DNA of 55,159 nt from Candidatus Poribacteria bacterium (GTDB taxonomy: Bacteria; Abyssobacteria; SURF-5): positions 1-55,159 of the forward strand of contig JACRIR010000073.1 in assembly GCA_016215705.1 (NCBI GenBank). The letters are read 5' to 3'. Shown one piece after another: positions 40,658-49,547 of this stretch. Made by a program: the position numbers and the translations under genes. The notes under the pieces are model-generated. The model was not told the DNA's origin. It saw nothing but the letters and a program-made list of their open reading frames with translations, and searched no databases. Positions within the stretch are counted from its first letter, which is position 1. Every line of letters begins with the position of its first letter.

Positions 40658-42202
40658 TCATCGGCAGAATTCTTTCAGCCTCTCGTACGCGGGGTCCCAC
40701 GTGTAGACATTGTAAGAAGGATTCGAGCACATCGCGGTGAGAGTCTGCCGGTCAATCCGAGGAGCATCGGCAAAGACCTCGGAGGCCGTGAACGCTGTCA
40801 GGATATCCGCCGGGAGCGCATATGTTTTCACATTATTCATAATCCTGCCCATCAGCAGATTGACTCTCGCCTGCATGCTCGTGCGGGCAACGTAGGCCGG
40901 CCACACCTCTACGCTCGGCACACCGTCCGGCATATTAACGAAGACCAGCATTTTGTCTGAGAGGTCTTCGGCGGACCTGTATCTTTCCCGAATAAACTCA
41001 TCGATCCGGATTGACCATTCGGAGGCTTTGCGCCATTCCTGCATCCGTCGTTCGAGCATTTGTTTCTCCATGAACAAGATAGGGGGACACAAGAGCGCAA
41101 CCACGACGAGTTTGACATAGGCCGGGCGAGAAAACGCGGCATGGGCACGGGCGACTCCGCGCGAAGCCAAATCACCGAGGCCCGCGATGGCAGCCCCGAA
41201 AAGGATCGAAGAGAAGGCGGAAGAGAGGTAGAGATAGCGCGCCTGGATGAAACTCAGGAGCAGCGTAGGCGTGAGAGCGATGAACACGGCCACTATGGGG
41301 AATCGGCATTTGCGGTACTTCCGGACGACGAACGACAGGACAGCAAGCAAAGCCACAAAAACACCCACGATGTTATCTCGCCCGACCTCCACTGCGAGAG
41401 CGGGAATATATGGGAAAACCAAATAGGCGACGGCCCTCGCATAATTCACTGGAATTTCCGCAAGGGATGGAACCGAGGCTTGCGCCAGCATTGTGAAGTC
41501 GAGGATGCTGAGCCTGAACAAGAGAAAGAGAACCATCAAGGCGCCAAGAAGGAAGTACTTGAGAACGTTGCTCCGAAGGTTCCGCAGGAATGCAAGGAAC
41601 CGCGTGTCATCGCGGGGGTTGTGGACAAGCAGTTCCCATGCGAACAGCATGATAATCAGGAAGATACTTGATTCGAGAGTCGAAAGCGAGACCAGCATGA
41701 GAAGGGCGGTTGCTGCGAGCAGAGCCGGTCGCCTGCTTCTCAGGTATCCGTCGAAGCAAATGAGGGTCAAGAGATACGCGAGGGTCATCAGAAGGTTGCA
41801 CAGGCCGGTTATCCAGATGACGGCCTCATAATTCATTGAGAAGGTCAGGAATATAATTGAGGACAGGATGCCGACGAACTCATTGCGGAATATTCTGAAG
41901 GCAATGAGCATCACGAGATACGCATTGAGAACGTGGAGCGCCAGAGAGACAAAATGCCACAACGAATACTTTGTTCCGAATAAGCAATAGAGGGCGTGGA
42001 AGAAAACGTTGGCAGCCGGAATCCAGTGGCTTCCCGCCGTGTACTTAAGAAGCAATGGAAACGGCCAGAGGCCCCTTTCGACCAGGGCGAAATCGTCGCA
42101 TACAAAGTAGAAACCCACACACTCGCCAAAGTAAATCCGGACGAGGACGATTAAGACAAGTACGAGCGTTGTCCGTCTTAGGGCAACCGGAATCTTTTTC
42201 AA
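40658..42202 (-). CDS. Polytopic membrane protein, GT-C-like, paralogue A
   Basis: 514 residues with about 11-12 membrane helices and a soluble C-terminus of about 110 residues. The first external loop has FVCDDFALVERGLWPFPLLLKYTAGSHWIPAANVFFHALYCLFG, with the DD/E acidic set expected in GT-C glycosyltransferases. It is clearly homologous along its whole length to the protein at 50967-52568 (shared VADDF/VCDDF, NYEVVFYISG/NYEAVIWITG, SFIQARYLYL/SIIQARYLYL, KQMLDRRIKEWQKASEWS-type, LPEGVPSSEVWPAYV-type blocks). TTG 42202 is chosen: GAGG 7 nt upstream, and alignment with the paralogue's own TTG start. A TGC-TATAAT box lies at 42256-42251. Confidence 0.75.
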   Translation of the reverse strand: MKKIPVALRRTTLVLVLIVLVRIYFGECVGFYFVCDDFALVERGLWPFPLLLKYTAGSHWIPAANVFFHALYCLFGTKYSLWHFVSLALHVLNAYLVMLIAFRIFRNEFVGILSSIIFLTFSMNYEAVIWITGLCNLLMTLAYLLTLICFDGYLRSRRPALLAATALLMLVSLSTLESSIFLIIMLFAWELLVHNPRDDTRFLAFLRNLRSNVLKYFLLGALMVLFLLFRLSILDFTMLAQASVPSLAEIPVNYARAVAYLVFPYIPALAVEVGRDNIVGVFVALLAVLSFVVRKYRKCRFPIVAVFIALTPTLLLSFIQARYLYLSSAFSSILFGAAIAGLGDLASRGVARAHAAFSRPAYVKLVVVALLCPPILFMEKQMLERRMQEWRKASEWSIRIDEFIRERYRSAEDLSDKMLVFVNMPDGVPSVEVWPAYVARTSMQARVNLLMGRIMNNVKTYALPADILTAFTASEVFADAPRIDRQTLTAMCSNPSYNVYTWDPAYERLKEFCR

Positions 42203-42250
42203 CCTGAACCTCTGTATAGGGCAGATGGGGTTTTGAGCCGACAACGTCTT

Positions 42251-42256
42251 ATTATA
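42251..42256 (-). promoter_or_regulatory. Extended -10 box for paralogue A
   Basis: TGC-TATAAT on the minus strand, about 50 nt before the TTG start, with no good -35. It faces the plus-strand extended -10 at 42308 about 50 bp away, forming a small divergent promoter region that also contains a GGGGACAC repeat remnant. Confidence 0.45.
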
Positions 42257-42304
42257 GCATGCGATCCCAAGAAAATGGGGACACGCCCTGCGCGCACACG
42301 CATA

Positions 42305-42313
42305 TGGTATAAT
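42305..42313 (+). promoter_or_regulatory. Extended -10 promoter placed for a leaderless start
   Basis: TGG-TATAAT, with TATAAT at 42308-42313; the ATG begins at 42320, 6 nt later. The nine bases are identical to those before hflK (TATGGTATAAT in both). No -35 consensus and no Shine-Dalgarno site are seen. Confidence 0.55.
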
Positions 42314-42319
42314 GACGAC

Positions 42320-44350
42320 ATGTCCGCACACGGAACGCGCCTCAACGCCCGGTGGAAATCGAGGCTGCTTTTTTTCCTGGTTGCTCTGGCTTCTATCTCA
42401 GCATATCTTCTCCTTGCCCCTTTCAACGTCGCAGACGGTATCGGTCAGTGGCTGGATGGCGACTACGGAAAGTTGACCAATGACGGTCTCCGAATCCTGA
42501 ACGGAGAGCTGCTCTATCGCGATATCGGGACGCTGTACCCGCCCGCAATGGACTATTTGGTCGCGTCTGTCTTCCGGATATTCGGCGACAGCATTTTGAC
42601 CCTCCGGATTACGCTTGCGCTCATGGGAGCGGGAACATTAGTGCTTGTGTTCTTTATGACCCGCGCGATGAGTTCAGCCTGGTGCGCGCTTGCAGCGACG
42701 CTTATTGCCCTATTGATAGGGCCGGTTTGTCTAAACTATCCGTATGCAAGCTGGTCCTGCATTCCGCTCGGCCTTTGCATGGTTTTGGCGGAATATTCCG
42801 GCTGGAAGCGCAACAGCGCGAAATGCCGACTGCTGGCGGGTATGCTGGCGGGAACGATTTTTTCATTCAAGCCGAACTGGGGAATATTCGCCCTCGCGGC
42901 GCTAATATGCTCGCAGTCGTTGGGAAGCCTGCTGGCTTATGATGGTTCCAATCGGTTAACTTTGGGCGGCAGGCTCTCCACCTTTCTGGTGTCCGGCGCC
43001 GGCGGCCTCATTCTCGGGTTGTCGCTGGTTCTCATGAGAAAACATCTTATAGCGTCCAATCTTGCGGCCTTCATTCTGCCGACGTGCCTGATTGCGCTCG
43101 AGGGAGGTATCTTGCTGCGGACGTGCGCAATGCAGGGGCGTGCGCCGGCGATGAGTATTCTGCCCACGCTCAATTCATCCGTTGGGTTCGCACTTGTGAC
43201 GATCCCGTGGATCGCTTATTTTTTCTTCAAGTTGGGGGCCAATCTTTTTTATCAGTTCCTCATATATCCCTCCACTGTGTTTGCGAAAGGTTTCTTCGTG
43301 CCGCTGCCGGCGCCCTCTCCGGAGGCGATAGTTCTCGTATTCCTTTCTTGTTTCCAGGGCATCATGATGCTAAAAGGAAGGGCGCCATTCTCCGCGAGGG
43401 CGACATTTCTTGGCATTTTCGGCTTGTTCGGGTTTGCGCTTCTCTGCAGGCTGGTTCCACTTGTCCGGGAGGGAATACTGACTACCAAGAGCGGAGAATA
43501 CGACAAATGGGGCTTTGCGTTCGCGTGCTATGTGCCTCTCGCCGTTCACGCAGGCATGGGATGCGTTCTTGCGAGAGATATTCTCAACATCGAGACGGTT
43601 GACCGGAGCCGAACCTATCTGTCATTATGCTTATGGATATATTCGATCGCCGCTTTCCACGTTTTCTACCCCTTAATGGATATCTATCACCTGATCTGGC
43701 CTCTGGCGCCCGTCGTCGCGCTCGGAGCAACATTCCTGTTCCGGTCGCTTGAGTTCTGGAAGACCAAAACGCCGGATGGTTTCGCCGAACGCCGGCAGAA
43801 GACAGTGAGATGTTTGTCAGTCCTTATTGTCCCGCTGTTTATGGGATTGTTCTTCGGCCTCCCCATATTCAAGTACTTTGTAAAAGCCGGCAAGACTCCG
43901 TTCCAGGTCACAATAAACGGGTTTTCTCCCATAAGATCGCGCCGAGGAGGCATTCTCATGCCGGAGCGACGCGCTGATGACATCAACAATGTTGTCGATT
44001 TCGTTCAATCCAGCACTTCTCCGGGCAAGACCATCTTTGACATGACCGGCTCGCTTTTCTATTTTCTGGCTGACCGCCACAATCCAATTCGATGGGCATA
44101 CTTGCAACCGGATTTCTTCTCGCCGGAGGAAATCGAGGATGTCAGGCGAACAATCGAGAGTCTGAGGCCCCGGCTCGTCGTGACCTCATCTGTGGCCGAG
44201 TGGAACATATCTGCGAATTATCCGGTTCTCTACAGTTTCATTTACGCAAAATACAAGCCGCTCAGGACCTTCGGCGAATATCAGGTTCTCTCGTTGCGGA
44301 ATACGAACAGCCTTAGTGGAGGCGAAAGGACGGATGGGAGAGAGAATTGA
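42320..44350 (+). CDS. GT-C-type polytopic membrane glycosyltransferase-like protein
   Basis: 676 residues, about 12-13 membrane helices and a soluble C-terminal domain of about 130 residues. The first external loop, DGIGQWLDGDYGKLTNDGLRILNGELLYRDIGTLYPPAMDYLVASVFRIFGDS, carries the acidic residues and YRDI..LYPP pattern of GT39/PMT_2-like GT-C enzymes. It should transfer a sugar from a polyprenyl carrier on the outer face of the inner membrane. The internal ATG 42320 (MSAHGTRLNARWKSRLLFF) fits the promoter geometry; the longer frame crosses the promoter. The C-terminal FDMTGSLFYFLADRHNP segment resembles the soluble domains of related proteins. Confidence 0.75.
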   Translation: MSAHGTRLNARWKSRLLFFLVALASISAYLLLAPFNVADGIGQWLDGDYGKLTNDGLRILNGELLYRDIGTLYPPAMDYLVASVFRIFGDSILTLRITLALMGAGTLVLVFFMTRAMSSAWCALAATLIALLIGPVCLNYPYASWSCIPLGLCMVLAEYSGWKRNSAKCRLLAGMLAGTIFSFKPNWGIFALAALICSQSLGSLLAYDGSNRLTLGGRLSTFLVSGAGGLILGLSLVLMRKHLIASNLAAFILPTCLIALEGGILLRTCAMQGRAPAMSILPTLNSSVGFALVTIPWIAYFFFKLGANLFYQFLIYPSTVFAKGFFVPLPAPSPEAIVLVFLSCFQGIMMLKGRAPFSARATFLGIFGLFGFALLCRLVPLVREGILTTKSGEYDKWGFAFACYVPLAVHAGMGCVLARDILNIETVDRSRTYLSLCLWIYSIAAFHVFYPLMDIYHLIWPLAPVVALGATFLFRSLEFWKTKTPDGFAERRQKTVRCLSVLIVPLFMGLFFGLPIFKYFVKAGKTPFQVTINGFSPIRSRRGGILMPERRADDINNVVDFVQSSTSPGKTIFDMTGSLFYFLADRHNPIRWAYLQPDFFSPEEIEDVRRTIESLRPRLVVTSSVAEWNISANYPVLYSFIYAKYKPLRTFGEYQVLSLRNTNSLSGGERTDGREN

Positions 44351-44437
44351 TCTGTTGATTGCGCGCACGAAACACATCTTTAAGAATGCACGATTCTGAA
44401 ACCGAGTAATATAGGGTTCGCCCTTACAAATCCGTCG

Positions 44438-45370
44438 TCATCTGCGCAATATTTCCCTAACGATGTACTTTGGCACGTGTCTGGATGAGACAAACGACCG
44501 CAACGTGAATTCGCCTACCATGCAGAGTATGCCAATGAGAACAAAGGAAGAGATGACCACCGCGTTCAGCAATAGGCCGTTCGAAACGCCGGGCAGGATT
44601 CTGAATGGAGAGAAGTAGTCGACGACCACTCGCGCTGCGAAAAGGAAGGCGAGAAAGAGGCTGGCAAGCGCCAGTAGTTGGAAGGGCCGCTCGGACATGC
44701 TGACTATGTTTTCCATGTTGTACGTCCAGAGCTTCCTGAAGGTCCAGCCCGATTTTCCATATTTCCTGGGGAAATGGGTCACGGGAATTTCATGGCATCG
44801 TTGCGCCCTGGAGATGACGTCGACGCTGCTAAAGATGTGAAACGGCCCGAATTCAAAAGCGCGAATCAATTCGGCGTTGAACAGTTTGAACGAGCAACCG
44901 AAATCGCGAAAGGAGCTCCTGGAAGCTTTCCGCATGATCATGTTTGCGATGTATGAGGGAATGATCCTCAATAGAGAGTCTTTTCTGTTCTTCCGATAGC
45001 CGCTTACGATGTCATAGCCTTTGTCGTATTCGCGCACAAGGAGAGGGAGCTCTTCCGGGGGGAGTTGCAGATCGCTATCCATGTACAGGAAAGCGCGTCC
45101 GCGCGCCTGACAGACGGCGGCGGTGAAGGCGGCCTGTTGACCTGCATTCTTGAAGAGATCGAGGACGGCGCTGACTTTCGGGTCTCGCAGGAAGATTCCT
45201 TTGAGCTTTTCGAAAGTTCCGTCGGCGCTGCCGTCGCTCACCATGATTATCTCATAGGATCTCCCGAGAGACTCCATGGTGGCAGAAACCCGGGAATGGA
45301 ACTCCTCTATGCTCTTCTCTTCGCAATAACAGGTTACAAGCACGGAGAATTCCGGCGTCTCATTGTTCAT
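44438..45370 (-). CDS. Family 2 glycosyltransferase with two C-terminal membrane helices
   Basis: 310 residues. The GT2 GT-A fold spans residues 1-225: FSVLVTCYCEEKSIEEF, IIMVSDGSADGTFE, FLYMDSDLQLPPEELPLLV (DxD-like) and the later SGYRKNRKDSLLRIIPSYIANMIMR. Two membrane helices follow (LLALASLFLAFLFAARVVVDYF and LLNAVVISSFVLIGILCMVGEF). This is the ArnC/GtrB/DPM1-like layout, making polyprenyl-phosphate-sugars on the cytosolic face. It is last in the seven-gene glycan operon and would load the finished modified sugar on its lipid carrier for the GT-C proteins nearby. ATG 45370 has AGGA 4 nt upstream. Confidence 0.88.
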   Translation of the reverse strand: MNNETPEFSVLVTCYCEEKSIEEFHSRVSATMESLGRSYEIIMVSDGSADGTFEKLKGIFLRDPKVSAVLDLFKNAGQQAAFTAAVCQARGRAFLYMDSDLQLPPEELPLLVREYDKGYDIVSGYRKNRKDSLLRIIPSYIANMIMRKASRSSFRDFGCSFKLFNAELIRAFEFGPFHIFSSVDVISRAQRCHEIPVTHFPRKYGKSGWTFRKLWTYNMENIVSMSERPFQLLALASLFLAFLFAARVVVDYFSPFRILPGVSNGLLLNAVVISSFVLIGILCMVGEFTLRSFVSSRHVPKYIVREILRR

Positions 45371-45430
45371 CTGTCCTGAATCCCTGTTCTGCATATCACG
45401 TTTTGCGGCCCATCGACTTTGTTGCGAAAC

Positions 45431-46450
45431 TTACACGGAATCGGCGCGGCTTCTTGCCGCGACGATTCTGTAAAGCGAAAGCCCGCAGTCAGACCACGAG
45501 AGGTCAGTGTAGCCGACCGAACGTAGAAACGCCGCGTATTCCTGCATACTCCGACGCTTGCCGCCGAAAAGGGTTATCATCAAGGAAGTCAACGCGGAAC
45601 TCCGGGTGGGCTGTTCACTATCATCGTTCATAGGTTCTATTACCAACGCCGTTCCATCCTTGCAAAGACAGGAACGGGTCTTCGCCAGCAGATTAGCGGT
45701 TTCGTCACCATCCCAATCGTGCAGAACGCGCACAAAAACTATCGCGTCAGCCACACCAACCGGCAGAGGGTCGCGAAAGAAATCCACCGGCAAGAGATCG
45801 ATTCTACCTCCGAGTCCTTCTGCATCGACTAGAGCGCGCGTCTTTTCACACACGGCAGGCAAATCTGCAATTGTGATTCTCAAACCGGGGTATTTTTCGG
45901 CAAGCGCAATGGCGAGTCGGCCGTATCCGCCGCCAAAATCAATAATATGGGCGTAACCCGAGAAGTCGTGGTGGTCCATAATGGCGTGGCTCAACTGCAT
46001 CTGAGATGCGTCCATCAGGGACGAGTAGTCGTTGACTTCAGATGCCTGCAGTTTCTTGGGATCACGAGACTTCTTATAAATCCAGTAATCGGAAAGAATC
46101 GAGTCTTTATAGTCGCCGCTCTTGACCAATCCCGTCAGATCACAGAGAGAGTCATAGAACAACTGCATTTCTCTGGCCCAGCTTCTTATACTCTCATACG
46201 CCGGCAGGATCGATCGACCGGTCTCCGATAATTCGAGCTTATCCCCATTTCCGTTGAGAATCTTGAACGCGACCAGGACGTCGATGAATGCATCCGAGAT
46301 AGGGCCTTCCTTGATCCCTGTCCGTTTCCTCAAATCGGCTTTGCTGAGAGGTCTCTCATCGAGTTGCCTGAAGACGTCCAACTCGATTGCGGTCATCAGC
46401 ACACGAGATAGAGCAAACGATCTCACGGAGTCAAGGAAATCAGTCAACAT
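45431..46450 (-). CDS. SAM-dependent O-methyltransferase (Methyltransf_2-like)
   Basis: 339 residues. An N-terminal winged-helix dimerisation domain (SRVLMTAIELDVFRQLDERPLSKADLRKRTGIKEGPISDAFIDVLVAFKILN) is typical of plant-type/hydroxyindole O-methyltransferases. The SAM domain follows: HIIDFGGGYGRLAIALAEKYPGL, ITIADLPAVCE, VRVLHDWDGDETANLLAKTRSCL (HDWDD-like with the catalytic-base His) and LVIEPMN. It could methylate a hydroxyl on the acyl chain or sugar made by its operon partners, as in anthrose-type glycans (analogy only). 130 nt separates it from the acyltransferase gene upstream. Confidence 0.85.
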   Translation of the reverse strand: MLTDFLDSVRSFALSRVLMTAIELDVFRQLDERPLSKADLRKRTGIKEGPISDAFIDVLVAFKILNGNGDKLELSETGRSILPAYESIRSWAREMQLFYDSLCDLTGLVKSGDYKDSILSDYWIYKKSRDPKKLQASEVNDYSSLMDASQMQLSHAIMDHHDFSGYAHIIDFGGGYGRLAIALAEKYPGLRITIADLPAVCEKTRALVDAEGLGGRIDLLPVDFFRDPLPVGVADAIVFVRVLHDWDGDETANLLAKTRSCLCKDGTALVIEPMNDDSEQPTRSSALTSLMITLFGGKRRSMQEYAAFLRSVGYTDLSWSDCGLSLYRIVAARSRADSV

Positions 46451-46579
46451 ATTCTTTCTCGCCTTCTCCGCAATGATTGCTTCCGGTTACCTCGTAATGG
46501 CAGCCAAACGGAAGTGTCACAAACGGGTCGCTATTCGGGTTTGCCCGGCATTTAACGCGATTCCGGTTTCTGAGTTCGC

Positions 46580-47179
46580 TCACCGATTTTTCAGCAACTC
46601 TTTCTCCAGCTTAAGGATTCTGTCGGACCTTCTTCTTCCTGCGGATTTCGCAGGGTTCCCTTTCCATATTGTCCATGGGTCAACCTCACCGCGCACCAAC
46701 GAGAGCGCGCCGATGGCTGCGCCGGCGCCGATGACTGTATTCGGCAGGATTATTGATCCGGCTCCAACAATCACGTGCTTCCCGAGAGTAACGGGCCCTT
46801 TGTCAAGCTTGATCTTGAATTTGTCCGGGATAGTAGGATTCGTCAGCGATAGCCCAAAGACGTAGTCGTCCGAGAACGTGTATATCGAGACTCTGGCGGA
46901 CAGACCTGCAAAATCACTGATGTTTATGTTCGCCTCCTGGGCGTACAATGCGCAATAGGCGGCAATGTGAACATAGGAACCAACGCGAATATCCCCGCTG
47001 AGAATACAGAAATCGTCAATCCTGACGTTGTCTCCGATAACCATCTTCCCCGGCGAATAGATTGAACATTTTCTGCTTATTGAGACATTGCTGCCGCATT
47101 TCTTGAACCCCGTCTTCGCCAGTTCTGTCTTGCTCAGGAATGATGTTCCCATGAAGTGTTTTCCCTGAAACAGCCCCAA
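46580..47179 (-). CDS. Left-handed beta-helix (hexapeptide-repeat) acyltransferase
   Basis: 199 residues with many hexapeptide repeats: VSISRKCSIYSPGKMVIGDNVRIDDFCILSGDIRVGSYVHIAAYCALYA, VTLGKHVIVGAGSIILPNTVIGAGAAIGALSLV. It ends in the WbbJ-like IWKGNPAKSAGRR motif. Such enzymes move acetyl or acyl groups onto sugars. Together with the ACP, ligase and SDR beside it, the acyl donor here may be an acyl-ACP. TTG 47179 (GGAG 5 nt upstream, 2 nt after the previous stop) is taken; ATG 47152 with AGGGA upstream is an alternative. Confidence 0.85.
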   Translation of the reverse strand: MGLFQGKHFMGTSFLSKTELAKTGFKKCGSNVSISRKCSIYSPGKMVIGDNVRIDDFCILSGDIRVGSYVHIAAYCALYAQEANINISDFAGLSARVSIYTFSDDYVFGLSLTNPTIPDKFKIKLDKGPVTLGKHVIVGAGSIILPNTVIGAGAAIGALSLVRGEVDPWTIWKGNPAKSAGRRRSDRILKLEKELLKNR

Positions 47180-47180
47180 C

Positions 47181-48527
47181 TTACTCCTGCTGCCGTCGTT
47201 TCTTGAACCTATCCGTGTGCAGGGCCCCGTTTACGACGAATACCCTGACCGGAACCTTATATCTTGGCAATTTTTCCCGGCAGTATTGTTTAAGCCGGAT
47301 GGCGAATCTGTCGGGCTCCTCTTCGGCGAGCAGACTAACTTTGGCGCACACGATGCTGCCCATTATTGAATTCTTTTCGCCGTATACGACCACCTCGGAT
47401 ATATTCTCCATCTCGTAGATGACGTTCTCAACCTCAGTGGGGTGCACCTTCTCACCGCCGACGTTGATTATTTCTGATTCGCGACCCAGTATCCTGATGT
47501 AGTCGCCGTCTACCTCGACTGAGTCTCCGGTGTTGAACCAGCCGTCCTCAGTAAATGGACTTTCGGCATTAAGATAACCCAACATGGCCGTATCCGTTTT
47601 CACGTGTAACACGCCATTGACTATCCTTGTCTTGAAATGGGCGCCGTCAATTCTTATCCACGTAGAATCCGTTTCTCCGGATTTGGATGCAGGAGAACCC
47701 AACTCTGTCACCCCATATTTTTGAATTATCCTAACGTCTCTGAAGATTCTTCTCAGCCGCTCCAGGACAGCTTTCGGCATTCGTTCGGAGCCAAACGTGA
47801 CAATCTTTAGGGAACTCAGGTCGTATTTCTTGTATTCCTCGGAGAGCAACAGCAAATTCAGAAAAGTCGGTGATGTCGGCAGAACCTCCACTTTGTGCTT
47901 CTCTATCAGGGAGCATATATCCGCTGGATTCCTGGAAGACGGGAGAACAGCCATGCCGCCGCTGTAGAGGGAATAGAAGTAAGTGTCTATTCCCGCAACG
48001 TGGTCAAACATGAGAAAACAGAGTGTTCTATATTTCTTATGGGCATTTTGATACTTGGACAAAAGCTTTATGAAGTCGTGCGCGACGGCCTTCGGATGAC
48101 CGCTGGAGCCCGAGGTGAACAGTATCAAACCCGGCCGCTCCTTCTCTATTAATTCTCTCAGAATCGTGTTTTGCCTCGGCTCAGCGTCTCTCATTGAGAA
48201 TGCGCAGACGCCTTTTCTGAGATCGAGCACATGCTGGGTGCGTGAAAGATCGAGATATTCCGAAAAATGTGTCTCCGCCAGGGGGGTCAATGGAACGATG
48301 ATCTGTTTGTTGAGAATCGAAGCTATAATAAGCGCTATTGAATCAGGAGAGTAATCACCAATCAGCGCAGTGACTGCGCCGGGGCCAATCTTCTCTTCGT
48401 TCAATTTTGTTAGCCATTTGTTTATAAGGTCGCTAAGGTCACGATAGGAGAGAACCGTGTCATTATGTATGATGGCCGTGCTCTCGGAGTATTGTTCTAA
48501 TCTTTCCAGAAGTGTTCTTACAATCAC
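47181..48527 (-). CDS. AMP-forming acyl/aryl ligase (ANL superfamily)
   Basis: 448 residues. The adenylation motifs are present: LILFTSGSSGHPKAVAHDF (A3), IQKYGVTELGSPA (A5), GWFNTGDSVEVDGDYIRILGRESEIINVGGEKVHPTEVENVIYEM (A7-A8) and the C-terminal Lys region (DRFKKRRQQE). It activates a carboxylic acid with ATP and probably transfers it to the phosphopantetheine arm of the ACP encoded two genes upstream. It is shorter than acetyl-CoA synthetases and similar in size to stand-alone adenylating enzymes. Its start abuts the stop of the SDR gene. Confidence 0.9.
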   Translation of the reverse strand: MIVRTLLERLEQYSESTAIIHNDTVLSYRDLSDLINKWLTKLNEEKIGPGAVTALIGDYSPDSIALIIASILNKQIIVPLTPLAETHFSEYLDLSRTQHVLDLRKGVCAFSMRDAEPRQNTILRELIEKERPGLILFTSGSSGHPKAVAHDFIKLLSKYQNAHKKYRTLCFLMFDHVAGIDTYFYSLYSGGMAVLPSSRNPADICSLIEKHKVEVLPTSPTFLNLLLLSEEYKKYDLSSLKIVTFGSERMPKAVLERLRRIFRDVRIIQKYGVTELGSPASKSGETDSTWIRIDGAHFKTRIVNGVLHVKTDTAMLGYLNAESPFTEDGWFNTGDSVEVDGDYIRILGRESEIINVGGEKVHPTEVENVIYEMENISEVVVYGEKNSIMGSIVCAKVSLLAEEEPDRFAIRLKQYCREKLPRYKVPVRVFVVNGALHTDRFKKRRQQE

Positions 48528-49229
48528 TTATATGCCCCCGAGATATATGTTTTGACCCGTGACAAAATCGCTTTTCGGGCTTATGAAGAAATCAATGACA
48601 TTGGCGATATCCCGGAATTCTCCGAAGCGGTGGATGGCCTGCCGATCCAGAAGCGCCTTAATCTTTTCTTTGGGCACAGAACGGATCAGGTCTGTTTCAA
48701 TGGGTGTGGGGCCGACCGCGTTGACGGTTACGCCAAAGGGGGCAAGTTCACGCGCAAGTATTTCGGTAAGACTGGCGACCGCCGCCTTCGAGGACGCATA
48801 AATAGCCTCTCCTTCAAGTTTTAGGGGAGTGGCAACCGTCGTAAAATTGACGATTCTGCCGTAGCGCCGCTTCTGCATCAATTTTGCAGCTTCGCGGCAA
48901 AAGAGAAATGTGCCGACATAATTCGTGTTGATGATTTTATGAACTGTTTCGAGGGGGGTCAGAACAACATGGTTCATGGAGGCTATGCCGGCATTATTTA
49001 TCAAGATATCCAGACGATTGTAGAGTTTGCGAATTTCCGAGAACATGTTCTTCACTCTGCTCTCATCCGAAACGTCAAGGCAATAGTGTCGGTAGTTATC
49101 CAACTCATAATCGACTTCTCCGCGGCTGCAGCCGACCACACGGAACGCTTTCTCCGCATAATAGTGGGCCAAATACCTGCCAATACCTTTTCTCGTGCCG
49201 GTAATCAGAATGACCTGTTCGTCAGCCAT
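48528..49229 (-). CDS. FabG-like short-chain dehydrogenase/reductase
   Basis: 233 residues, classical SDR. It has LITGTRKGIGRYLA (TGxxxGxG), NNAG in ILINNAGIASM, a Ser/Thr-region FTTVATP, the catalytic Y-x3-K in YASSKAAV, and the C-terminal FFISPKSDFVTGQNIYLGGI typical of 3-oxoacyl-ACP reductases. It would reduce a keto group on the ACP-bound acyl chain, giving a hydroxyacyl unit. The start ATG 49229 lies inside the end of the ACP gene (8-nt overlap), with GAGGAAAAC as RBS. Confidence 0.9.
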   Translation of the reverse strand: MADEQVILITGTRKGIGRYLAHYYAEKAFRVVGCSRGEVDYELDNYRHYCLDVSDESRVKNMFSEIRKLYNRLDILINNAGIASMNHVVLTPLETVHKIINTNYVGTFLFCREAAKLMQKRRYGRIVNFTTVATPLKLEGEAIYASSKAAVASLTEILARELAPFGVTVNAVGPTPIETDLIRSVPKEKIKALLDRQAIHRFGEFRDIANVIDFFISPKSDFVTGQNIYLGGI

Positions 49230-49530
49230 TCTTGTTTTCCTCGAGGAGTTGCGACACGTATTCTGCAAGCCTCCCGATGGTTTTGAACGGACTCCTCTTT
49301 TGCGACATCGCTTTTTCGTCAGCTATGACTATTGCCATCCCGTACTCTTCTTCGATCTTTTCTTCTATCAACACGATAAAGTTCACTAATCCCAATGAAT
49401 CGAGCCGACCGGATTTCCCGAACAGGACCTTGTCGAGAGACTTTTCAAGTGGCCCTCCTTCAGAAAGGCCGCGATTGTATTCGTCAACTGCCCGAAAAAT
49501 TGTCCGAACTAATCTATCCTTTTCTTTCAT
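49222..49530 (-). CDS. Acyl carrier protein-like carrier
   Basis: 102 residues, acidic and helical. It holds the phosphopantetheine attachment Ser45 in the DSLGLVNFI motif at the head of helix II. It is longer than the usual 75-80-residue fatty-acid ACP, with an N-terminal extension (MKEKDRLVRTIFRAVDEYNRGLSEGGPLEKSL). It is dedicated to this operon: upstream of an SDR and an AMP ligase with overlapping or abutting reading frames. It probably carries the acyl group later attached to the amino sugar. Confidence 0.85.
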   Translation of the reverse strand: MKEKDRLVRTIFRAVDEYNRGLSEGGPLEKSLDKVLFGKSGRLDSLGLVNFIVLIEEKIEEEYGMAIVIADEKAMSQKRSPFKTIGRLAEYVSQLLEENKNG

Positions 49531-49547
49531 CCGGTTTTCCTTATTCC

